A DNA stretch of 64,000 bases from Bacillus sp. IITD106 (GTDB lineage: Bacteria; Bacillota; Bacilli; Bacillales; Bacillaceae_C), in assembly GCF_019459225.1 (NCBI RefSeq), contig NZ_JAIAZY010000005.1, positions 62,001 through 126,000 of the forward strand, read 5' to 3'. The notes below the pieces were generated by a model, which did not search any database, was not told where the DNA came from, and saw only the letters and a program-made list of their open reading frames with translations. Shown in pieces: positions 57,212 through 64,000 of this stretch (positions within the stretch are counted from its first letter, which is position 1; each line of letters begins with the position of its first letter). Position numbers and translations under genes: made by a program.

Positions 57212-58120
57212 TAAAATATGTTGATCGATTTTTATGATTAATTCTTTGATTTCAGGCTTGCTTACCTGATCTGCAGTTCCGACTTGTTCACCTTTATGGC
57301 GCAAATCTTCTGTTATCAATGAAGAAAAAATAATAACTGGTAAATTGGATATTCTATGATTCTCTTTAATTCTTTTAGTTAAATGATGGCCATCCATTTG
57401 TGGCATTTCAATATCTGTAATGACTAGTTGTACCTCATCATAAATATTTTTTCCTTCATTCACTAAAGATTCAATATAAGAAAGTGCATCCTTGCCATTC
57501 TCGAAGAACTCTACGTTCTCATAACCAGCCATCGATAAAGTTTCATTAAGAAGCTTCCTTAATAATGGTGAATCTTCTGCAGCAATAATTTTCTTACTGG
57601 AACGTTCCCTTTCTCCCAGTTTTTTAATTTGTCCTACATGGATTCCTGCCTCAGGATTAATATCAACAATAATTTTTTCAAAATCTAATAGTAATATAAC
57701 GCTATCAAGATTATTAATGACCCCTGTAACTTGGGAAGAATCAACACTGTAAAGCTCTGTTGGTTTTTCGATTTTGTCCCAAGAAATACGATGAATTTTA
57801 GTTACATGATGAACATGAAATACAACTTTCATTAAATTAAATTCCGCTACGATAAACTTTTCCTTCGCAGGATCATAAGGACCATTCTGAGCTAACCCTA
57901 AGGCTTTTTCCAAACTTACGACAGGCATGACTTCCCCACGAAGCTGCATAATTCCTAATATATTCGGATGTGCGTGAGGAATAGGTGTGATCGGTAAAGG
58001 ATTGATAATTTCCTTTACTTTCAGCACATTAATTCCAAAATTATTGTGATTAATTTCAAACTCGATAATTTCCAGTTCATTCGTCCCGCTTTCAAGCAGA
58101 ATTTCTGAATGATCCTCCAT
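57209..58120 (-). CDS. cheV: Chemotaxis adaptor CheV
   Basis: Couples chemoreceptors to CheA and contributes to adaptation. N-terminal CheW domain (about 14-160) and C-terminal receiver domain (about 177-300) with D183/E182 acidic pair, phospho-Asp D236 in ITDIEMPQMDG and Lys in VSKPE. 303 residues. AGG...AGG sequence just before ATG. It starts 33 bases after the ykwC stop, without a visible terminator, so the two may be co-transcribed. Confidence 0.95.
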   Translation of the reverse strand: MEDHSEILLESGTNELEIIEFEINHNNFGINVLKVKEIINPLPITPIPHAHPNILGIMQLRGEVMPVVSLEKALGLAQNGPYDPAKEKFIVAEFNLMKVVFHVHHVTKIHRISWDKIEKPTELYSVDSSQVTGVINNLDSVILLLDFEKIIVDINPEAGIHVGQIKKLGERERSSKKIIAAEDSPLLRKLLNETLSMAGYENVEFFENGKDALSYIESLVNEGKNIYDEVQLVITDIEMPQMDGHHLTKRIKENHRISNLPVIIFSSLITEDLRHKGEQVGTADQVSKPEIKELIIKIDQHIL

Positions 58121-58153
58121 ATGCTTTCCTACCTTTCAATGCCTTTGTTCTTA

Positions 58154-59023
58154 TTAATCCCAATATTTTATCAAGGCTTGTGTTCCATTATTTTCTTCTC
58201 CTTGTTCTGCAAGAGAATCATACATTTTTTTCGCTAATTCAAGCCCAGGCAAACGAAGTTCCATTTTTTCAGCTTCTTCCAACGCTATTCCCATATCCTT
58301 AATAAAGTGTTTAATAAAAAATCCAGGAGAATAATCTTCTTTGAGAACACGTGGAATTAAGTTGGACATGGACCAGCTTCCTGCAGCACCGCTACTGATT
58401 GACTTCAATACAGATTCAGGATTTAATCCGGCCTTTCTAGCATAAACAATCGATTCAGTAACCCCTATCATGTTTGAAGCGATGGCAATTTGATTACACA
58501 TTTTTGTATGTTGACCTGCGCCAGCTTCTCCTTGATAAACGATATTTTCCCCGAGTATATTAAAAATAGGCGTCATTTCATTGAAGGTTTTAACATCGCC
58601 ACCTACCATGATTGAAAGTGTTCCATTTTTCGCGCCGATGTCACCACCAGATACCGGAGCATCGAGAGTATGAACTCCCAACTTTTTTCCTTCTTCAAAA
58701 ATTTTCTTTGCCAATGTCGGAGTTGAAGTAGTCATATCGATGAAAATTGCTTCTTTTTTCGCACCTGCAAATAATCCATTTTCTCCGAAATAAATTTCTT
58801 CAACATCGTGAGGATAACCAACCATTGTAATAATTATGTCGGCATGTTCTGCAATTTCTTTAGGAGTATCCACCCACTCTGCACCATTTTCCAGTAATTC
58901 TTCTGCTTTTTCTTTCGTTCTGCTAAATACAAAGAGTGGGTATCCTTCCGACAGTAAATGATTTGCCATGCTTTTCCCCATAACACCTGTCCCAATAAAA
59001 CCAATTGCTTTCTTAGCGCTCAA
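58154..59023 (-). CDS. ykwC: Beta-hydroxyacid dehydrogenase family protein YkwC
   Basis: 289-residue NAD(P)-dependent dehydrogenase related to 3-hydroxyisobutyrate dehydrogenase. N-terminal Rossmann motif GTGVMG at 10-15; substrate motif DAPVSGGDIGAKNGTL at about 120; catalytic Lys in GAGQHTKMCNQ at about 170. Matches B. subtilis YkwC, which lies near cheV. The substrate is unknown. Confidence 0.88.
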   Translation of the reverse strand: MSAKKAIGFIGTGVMGKSMANHLLSEGYPLFVFSRTKEKAEELLENGAEWVDTPKEIAEHADIIITMVGYPHDVEEIYFGENGLFAGAKKEAIFIDMTTSTPTLAKKIFEEGKKLGVHTLDAPVSGGDIGAKNGTLSIMVGGDVKTFNEMTPIFNILGENIVYQGEAGAGQHTKMCNQIAIASNMIGVTESIVYARKAGLNPESVLKSISSGAAGSWSMSNLIPRVLKEDYSPGFFIKHFIKDMGIALEEAEKMELRLPGLELAKKMYDSLAEQGEENNGTQALIKYWD

Positions 59024-59042
59024 AACAATTCCTCCATTAATA

Positions 59043-59828
59043 TCAAATTGATCTTAGTTTTCCGCCATCAACAAAAAAACTACTTCCAGTCATATATGTA
59101 TTTCCTTCTGATGCTAAAAACACGACGACCTTAGCAAACTCCTCCGGCTTTCCATCTCTTCCTAAAGGAATACTTTCTTGCGCTTTATCTGCTATTTCTT
59201 CGACAGAAACACCTTTCTTTTCTGCATTTGCCTCGTCTAATTGTTTTATTCTATCAGTATAAATTCTGCCTGGAGCAACAGTGTTCACCAAAATATTGTA
59301 TTGCGCAAATTCATCTGCCAATGTTTTAGCAAGTCCTGCAATTCCCATTCTAAAAGTGTTAGACAAAATCAATCCAGGGATAGGTTCGCGAATTGATGAT
59401 GAAGCGATATTTATTATCCTTCCCCCATTTTTTTTCAAATAAGGAAGTGCTTCTCTAATAATTCTAATATAAGAAAGCAAATTCAATTCGAAAGACTTTT
59501 GCCAATCTTCGTCACCCATATCTTCAAATCCGCCTGCTGGAGGACCGCCTGCATTATTGACTAATATATCGATTCCCCCAAAAGCCTCAACAGTTCTCTT
59601 TACCATTTCTGTAATTTCTTCTGGGTTCGTAATATCACACCGTGCCCAGCTTACACTTCCACCATTCAAATTCTCTAATTCTGTATGTACTGTCTTTAGT
59701 TGCTCTATATTTCTACTTGCAATCATTACATTTGTACCTTCTTTAACAAACTGCTCTGCGATTGCCTTTCCCAACCCTTGACTGGATGCCACGATCAACG
59801 CGTTCTTGCCTTTTAATCCAAGTTCCAT
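59043..59828 (-). CDS. SDR-family protein with altered catalytic residues
   Basis: 261-residue short-chain dehydrogenase fold. The nucleotide loop reads ASSQGLG, NNAGG is present, and the usual YxxxK is replaced: alignment of SNTFRMGIAGLAKTLADE with typical sequences puts Ser at Tyr and Arg at Lys. Ser of the tetrad (IASSS) remains. Such proteins form a recognised non-canonical SDR group. The start is ATG 59828 with GGAGG 6 bases upstream; the frame from 59936 is longer than the real protein. Located 19 bases before ykwC. Activity uncertain. Confidence 0.8.
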   Translation of the reverse strand: MELGLKGKNALIVASSQGLGKAIAEQFVKEGTNVMIASRNIEQLKTVHTELENLNGGSVSWARCDITNPEEITEMVKRTVEAFGGIDILVNNAGGPPAGGFEDMGDEDWQKSFELNLLSYIRIIREALPYLKKNGGRIINIASSSIREPIPGLILSNTFRMGIAGLAKTLADEFAQYNILVNTVAPGRIYTDRIKQLDEANAEKKGVSVEEIADKAQESIPLGRDGKPEEFAKVVVFLASEGNTYMTGSSFFVDGGKLRSI

Positions 59829-59862
59829 TAACAATCCTCCAATCAATAAGAAATTTATCCCT

Positions 59863-59871
59863 ATTATACCA
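59863..59871 (-). promoter_or_regulatory. Candidate extended -10 promoter of the SDR gene
   Basis: Minus strand TGGTATAAT, an extended -10 (core 59863-59868), 35 bases before the SDR start; no good -35. Would drive the SDR gene, ykwC and perhaps cheV. Confidence 0.45.
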
Positions 59872-59953
59872 CTTTGTGCTTCTTTTCTATTTAAAAAACT
59901 TCGTAGACTTCTAATCAGAAGGAGATTCAAGAACATTTTCAGTTTTATTCTAG

Positions 59954-60085
59954 TTAACCTCCATTAAAATCAAAATTAGGACGTTTTATTTCTTTTAAAC
60001 CAAGAATGTTCCCATAAAATTGCTTACATTCCTCTAAATTAGTAACTGACAAACTTATATGGTGTAAACCGATTATTTCAATCAC
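59954..60085 (-). pseudogene. Truncated glyoxalase/VOC-type gene
   Basis: Starting from a GTG at 60085 with GGAGG 7 bases upstream, the minus strand encodes 43 residues: VIEIIGLHHISLSVTNLEE, then FYGNILGLKEIKRPNFDF, then GG and a stop. This is the first beta-alpha-beta unit of a vicinal-oxygen-chelate domain, including the metal His in LHHI. The rest of the domain is missing from all frames after the stop, so the gene has lost its 3' two thirds. It is 14 bases downstream of the Gfo/Idh gene and once formed an operon with it. Confidence 0.75.
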
Positions 60086-60099
60086 TATGTTACCTCCTC

Positions 60100-61200
60100 T
60101 CACTTATGAATCATTTGACCGTCCGTTTGAATTCTCATCGCCTTTTCCTGAGCAATGATACATAATTCAGCCGCTTTAAATGCATGGGACTGTGGCATTG
60201 CATTCTCTGTCCCATTTAAACAGTCTAAAATAAACTCTCCAAAAAACGGAAAGCCAACTTTCCCATAACATTCGAAATGCTTTTCCCCATCTTTATTCAC
60301 TAAATATACGTGATCAGAAGTAGAATCACGAGCAATATCAATATATTTTCTAGCTTCTATATAGCCTTCCGTCCCTAGTATGAACACTCTTCCGTCTCCC
60401 CAAGTTCCTAGACCATCTGGTGTAAACCAGTCAACCCGAAAATAAAAGGTTGCCCCGTTATCCGCAACTAAAGTAGCGTCTCCAAAGTCTTCGAATTTTT
60501 CATATTGGGGATGATGATAATTTCCTACTTTACTATGTAAAACCTCAGCATCCTTGGCTCCTGCATAATATAAAAATTGCTCAACTTGATGACTGCCTAT
60601 ATCGCATAAAATTCCGCCGTAATATTTAGGATCAAAGAACCAATCGGGGCGATTTTGAATATTAGCACGATGCGGACCTGTTCCGATAACTTGAACAACT
60701 CTGCCAATTGCCCCTTCCTCAATAAGCTGACCTGCAAAAATCGAACTTTCTACATGTAGTCTCTCACTATAATAAATGCCCCATTTAAGACCAGTTTCAG
60801 ATGTTTTCTTTTTTGCTTTTTCCAATTGTTCTAATGTAGTGAATGCAGGCTTATCGACAAAAAAATGTTTTCCGTGATCCATTGCTTCGAGACCAACATC
60901 CGCTCGCTCTGAAGGAATGCTTGCACAGGCAATCAGATGAATCGATGGATTGTTTAAAATTTCTTCCTTAGATGCAGCTGCATGTGCGCTTGGATATGCT
61001 TCACAAAATTGTTTAACTTTTTCAAGATCCGGATCAAATACGGCTACAATTTCTCCACCAGCCTCAATAAGCCCGTTTGTCATTCCATAAATATGTCCAT
61101 GATCCAAACCGATCGCCGCGAAAAGGAACTCTCCTTTATCAACAACCTTTTTGATTTTAGTTCCTTTGGGAGCATAGTTCATTCCATCATTTTTGTTCAT
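60100..61200 (-). CDS. Gfo/Idh/MocA family oxidoreductase
   Basis: 366-residue NAD(P)-dependent dehydrogenase for sugars or related polyols. N-terminal Rossmann domain (about 25-150, with FAAIGLDHGH and VDKPAFTT; the usual EKP is DKP) and C-terminal dimerisation/substrate domain with SHQVEQFLYYAG. AAGGAGG is about 8-9 bases before ATG. Starts a cluster with the truncated glyoxalase-like gene. The substrate cannot be told. Confidence 0.85.
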   Translation of the reverse strand: MNKNDGMNYAPKGTKIKKVVDKGEFLFAAIGLDHGHIYGMTNGLIEAGGEIVAVFDPDLEKVKQFCEAYPSAHAAASKEEILNNPSIHLIACASIPSERADVGLEAMDHGKHFFVDKPAFTTLEQLEKAKKKTSETGLKWGIYYSERLHVESSIFAGQLIEEGAIGRVVQVIGTGPHRANIQNRPDWFFDPKYYGGILCDIGSHQVEQFLYYAGAKDAEVLHSKVGNYHHPQYEKFEDFGDATLVADNGATFYFRVDWFTPDGLGTWGDGRVFILGTEGYIEARKYIDIARDSTSDHVYLVNKDGEKHFECYGKVGFPFFGEFILDCLNGTENAMPQSHAFKAAELCIIAQEKAMRIQTDGQMIHK

Positions 61201-61537
61201 GTATGGATCCCTCCTTCATTATTGAAGCCTTCTACCGAAAGCCAATCTACCAATATGTAAAATATTTAGTTTTTTAAAAACATTCTTAATGAGATAATAT
61301 CATATATGTATTGAAAAAATCCGAGTAAAGGAATGTTATGGGATAAAGAGTAGATTGAATTCAAAGGTTGATGATTTTTTATCAATAAAATCAAACAAAA
61401 AAAAAGCCAGACATTCGTCCGGCAAAAAAAGGGGGAAAAATGAGAATGAAATGACTAGGAGATCGTCATATCAATCATGATTATTATTCTATACCACCCT
61501 TTTCAAAAATATACACTTAAAAAATATTACATTTATA
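61201..61537. other. Intergenic region between ptsI and the Gfo/Idh gene
   Basis: About 340 AT-rich bases. Contains the ptsI terminator near 61395-61425 and the upstream region of the Gfo/Idh gene. No gene or other element is apparent. Confidence 0.5.
61395..61425 (-). terminator. Terminator of ptsHI
   Basis: Minus strand GCCGGAC / GTCTGGC (one G-T pair), loop GAAT, followed by nine T; 110 bases after the ptsI stop. Confidence 0.85.
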
Positions 61538-63253
61538 TTACATTATTTTGTTATGAACGAGCTCCATAACTTCATTTACTGTTTGTAACCCCAATGCTTC
61601 TTCAGCTAATTGCTTCATTTCATTTTGATCAAGCTTTTTAATGAGGCTTCTTGCTTTTAAGATTGAAGATGCGCTCATTGAAAACTCATCTAAACCTAGC
61701 CCTAAAAGAATCGGAATGGCGATTTCATCACCAGCCATCTCTCCACACATGCCAGCCCATTTTCCTTCCTTATGTGCGGCATCAATCACCATTTTGACTA
61801 AGCGTAAGATAGCGGGATTGTATGGTTGGTATAAATACGAAACGCGTTCATTCATTCGATCCGCTGCCATCGTGTACTGAATTAAGTCATTTGTTCCAAT
61901 ACTGAAAAAGTCAACTTCTTTCGCGAATTGATCCGCTAATACAGCAGTAGATGGAATTTCAACCATAATTCCCACTTCTATTCCATCTGCAACTTCTACG
62001 CCGTTTTCTAAAAGAGTTGCTTTTTCTTCCTCTAATAAAGCTTTGGCAGCTCTGAATTCGTCTATCGTCGCAATCATTGGAAACATAATTTTCAAGTTCC
62101 CAAAAGCACTTGCACGCAATAGTGCCCTCAGCTGCGTACGGAACATCTCCTGCTCTTCAAGGCAAAGTCGAATTGCTCGAAATCCTAGAAATGGATTCAT
62201 TTCGGTCGGCAAATTTAAATAAGGAAGCTGTTTATCGCCACCAATATCAAGTGTCCGAACTACGACTGGTTTCCCTTCCATTTTTTCAAGAACCGTTTTA
62301 TAAGCTTCAAATTGTTCATCTTCTGTCGGCAACTGGTTTCTTTCCATATAAAGAAATTCAGTTCGATAAAGACCAACACCTTCCCCTCCGTTAGCTAGAA
62401 CATTATCAGCATCTTGAGGTGATCCAATATTCGCTGCTAATTCAACATGATTGCCATCGCGAGTTTTGGTAGCTTCATCTTTTAGAAGAGCCCATTCAGC
62501 TTTTTGCAATTCAAAATTTCTTACATCATCTTCGTATTTTTTAATGATTTCTGGTGTTGGATTAATATGTACTTCGCCATGCAACCCATCAACGATTACA
62601 ATATCACCATTTTCAATACTACTCGATGCACTTTTTGTACCTACCACAGCAGGGATTTCCATGGAACGAGCCATGATTGCAGAATGAGAGGTACGTCCAC
62701 CAATATCAGTTGTAAACCCTTTAACAAATTGTTTATTTAATTGGGCAGTATCTGATGGTGTCAAATCTTCGGCTATGATGACCACTTCTTCAGCAATTAA
62801 TCCAGGATTCGGTATTTTTACTCCTAGCAAATGGGCAAGAACTCGTTTTGAGACATCTTTTATATCCGCAGCTCGTTCTTTCATATATTCGTTATCCAGC
62901 TGTTCAAACATAGATACAAACATATCGGTTGTTTCTTTCAAAGCGGCTTCAGCATTAGTCAAATCCGTTTTTATTTTTTCTTCTATGGATGACAATAATT
63001 CTGGGTCGCTTAATACGAGAAGATGAGCATCAAAAATTGCTGCTTTATCTTCTCCTAAGTCAGCTAATGCTTTCTCCCGAATTATTTCAAGATCCGCTTT
63101 TGCAGAATTAATTGCTTTTTGAAACCTGCTGATTTCATCATCAGCATTAGAGATAGCGGTTTTACTAAATGAAAGATCCGGCTCAACAAGCCGATATGCT
63201 TTTCCGATGGCAATTCCAGACGATGCAGCTATCCCTTTCAAAATTGTGGACAT
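61538..63253 (-). CDS. ptsI: PTS enzyme I
   Basis: Phosphoenolpyruvate-protein phosphotransferase that phosphorylates HPr to start PTS sugar uptake. 571 residues with N-terminal HPr-binding domain, active-site H190 in GGRTSHSA, and PEP-binding barrel with [11 protein letters not shown]-like [16 protein letters not shown] and CGEMAGD. Its start overlaps the ptsH stop by one base (TAATG). Normal length. Confidence 0.97.
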   Translation of the reverse strand: MSTILKGIAASSGIAIGKAYRLVEPDLSFSKTAISNADDEISRFQKAINSAKADLEIIREKALADLGEDKAAIFDAHLLVLSDPELLSSIEEKIKTDLTNAEAALKETTDMFVSMFEQLDNEYMKERAADIKDVSKRVLAHLLGVKIPNPGLIAEEVVIIAEDLTPSDTAQLNKQFVKGFTTDIGGRTSHSAIMARSMEIPAVVGTKSASSSIENGDIVIVDGLHGEVHINPTPEIIKKYEDDVRNFELQKAEWALLKDEATKTRDGNHVELAANIGSPQDADNVLANGGEGVGLYRTEFLYMERNQLPTEDEQFEAYKTVLEKMEGKPVVVRTLDIGGDKQLPYLNLPTEMNPFLGFRAIRLCLEEQEMFRTQLRALLRASAFGNLKIMFPMIATIDEFRAAKALLEEEKATLLENGVEVADGIEVGIMVEIPSTAVLADQFAKEVDFFSIGTNDLIQYTMAADRMNERVSYLYQPYNPAILRLVKMVIDAAHKEGKWAGMCGEMAGDEIAIPILLGLGLDEFSMSASSILKARSLIKKLDQNEMKQLAEEALGLQTVNEVMELVHNKIM

Positions 63254-63519
63254 TACTCAGCAAGTCCTTCTTTTTGGAACAATTCTTCAATGCCCGCCAT
63301 TGCTTCTTGTTCGTCGCTGCCATCTGCACTGATAGTAATTTGAACACCTTTGCCAATTCCAAGTGACATTACACCCATGATGGATTTTAAGTTAACTTTC
63401 TTGTCCTTGTATTCTAGTTGTATATCAGATGAAAATCTGCTTGCAGTTTGCACTAACATAGTTGCAGGTCTTGCGTGGATTCCTGTGTCTGATGTTACTG
63501 TAAATTGTTTTTCGATCAT
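63253..63519 (-). CDS. ptsH: HPr phosphocarrier protein
   Basis: 88-residue carrier. H15 in TGIHARPAT is phosphorylated by enzyme I and S46 in [10 protein letters not shown] by HPr kinase, so it also serves CcpA-dependent carbon control. The start is ATG 63519 with AAGGAG 9-10 bases upstream; the 121-residue frame adds a non-family N-terminus. No ptsG precedes it. Confidence 0.97.
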   Translation of the reverse strand: MIEKQFTVTSDTGIHARPATMLVQTASRFSSDIQLEYKDKKVNLKSIMGVMSLGIGKGVQITISADGSDEQEAMAGIEELFQKEGLAE

Positions 63520-63568
63520 TCCAATCGTCTCCTTTTCCCAAAGCAATATTATTGTGATACCTAATACA

Positions 63569-63597
63569 AAAGTAGCCAATTTTGGCTGTTTCGTCAA
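63569..63597 (-). promoter_or_regulatory. Candidate ptsH promoter
   Basis: Minus strand TTGACG (63592-63597), 17 bases, TACTTT (63569-63574), 50 bases before ptsH. GCCAA/TTGGC arms lie in the spacer. Confidence 0.4.
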
Positions 63598-63647
63598 TGG
63601 TTGAGCATTAAATTGCAAGAAAAAAATTAAAAACAGCGATTTCGACT

Positions 63648-64000
63648 TTATTCATCCATATTTTTACTCATTAATACCATTTTTTCTTTAATGCTCTTTA
63701 CTTCTTCTATAAAAGTTTTAATTTCTGTATTTGTTGCATTTACACTTCCGTAGCGAACACTTTCATATATATTCATCGACTCTGTAGATATGTGTATTTC
63801 GATTCTTTTAAACCAGTCTCTAAATGATTCATTTGAAAGACGCCCCAATTTTCTCTTACCCGCAAATTTATCGAGTGATTTTATCTCTCTTCTTATTACA
63901 TTTTCAATATCGCTGTACATAAGACCTACATTATTTCTCTCCTGATATGTTGAAACTGTAGATATTAACGGGTTTAGGGCTTTATCTTCCTCTCTTCGAT
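63648..64000 (-). CDS. C-terminal part of a protein running off the right edge
   Basis: The frame from the TAA at 63648 is open through to position 64000 without a needed start; the ATG at 63920 has no good ribosome site. The 117 residues seen are charged and helical and end with a Tyr-rich [18 protein letters not shown] segment and SIKEKM. The pattern resembles the C-terminal cytoplasmic part of DUF4129-type membrane proteins, though this is a weak inference. The N-terminus lies outside the window. It ends 128 bases before ptsH. Confidence 0.55.
   Translation of the reverse strand, partial: RREEDKALNPLISTVSTYQERNNVGLMYSDIENVIRREIKSLDKFAGKRKLGRLSNESFRDWFKRIEIHISTESMNIYESVRYGSVNATNTEIKTFIEEVKSIKEKMVLMSKNMDE

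Noticed and set aside
59829-59936. N-terminal extension of the SDR gene
   Set aside because: It lies over the promoter -10 and ribosome site of the ATG at 59828; the extra residues are not SDR-like.
63253-63618. 121-residue form of HPr
   Set aside because: HPr is 88 residues with H15; the extra N-terminus covers the promoter and ribosome site.

Overview
The window comes from an AT-rich, spore-forming member of the Bacillaceae. Evidence: most genes are recognisable Bacillus core genes in an order I recall from Bacillus subtilis, a YhcN/YlaJ sporulation lipoprotein is present, the terminal oxidase is of the caa3 type (subunit II is a lipoprotein with a fused cytochrome c domain), and starts are preceded by strong purine-rich Shine-Dalgarno sites. 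No rRNA, tRNA, CRISPR array, transposase or phage gene was seen.

Layout. 1-4.6 kb: cytochrome c oxidase and heme A genes (ctaD partial, ctaC, ctaB; divergent ctaA). 4.7-14 kb: ftsW, ylaN, ylaL, ylaK (PIN-PhoH), ylaJ, ylaI, ylaH, typA, ylaF, suhB, a small gene and yktA; pycA, which I expect between ftsW and ctaA, is absent. 14-22.2 kb: speA, a deacetylase lipoprotein, a small membrane protein and the pyruvate dehydrogenase operon pdhABCD. 22.6-27.8 kb: ykyA, def, ykrA, a 23-residue cationic amphipathic peptide gene, rpoY-rnjA and ktrC. 27.8-31.3 kb: a cell-envelope stress operon liaIHFSR without liaG. 31.5-41.9 kb: cvfB, an MFS transporter, a molybdopterin oxidoreductase with fdhD, a heterodimeric ABC exporter (yknUV-like) and the redox pair ykuV/ykuU. 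42.2-54.3 kb: an eight-gene, translationally coupled operon (large membrane protein with an amidotransferase-like fold, ABC ATPase and permease, Gln/Gly-repeat coiled-coil membrane protein, MoxR AAA+ ATPase, DUF58 protein, two von Willebrand A membrane proteins). It sits where B. subtilis has ykuN-ykuT and is the main accessory system here. 54.4-58.1 kb: ccpC, ykuL/darB, ykuJ, a small gene, ykyB, cheV. 58.2-61.2 kb: three oxidoreductase genes and a truncated glyoxalase-type pseudogene. 61.5-64 kb: ptsHI, then a gene running off the right edge.

How they fit together. Pyruvate oxidation, sugar uptake control (ptsHI), citrate-cycle control (CcpC) and the aerobic oxidase form a central-metabolism core. 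KtrC and DarB are both known c-di-AMP receptors in relatives. A family of short GC-richer repeats is scattered between genes: one copy forms the C-terminal tail of CtaA, another carries a second repeat nested inside it, and a decayed copy forms the typA leader. The MoxR-VWA-ABC operon is the best candidate for an incompletely described system.
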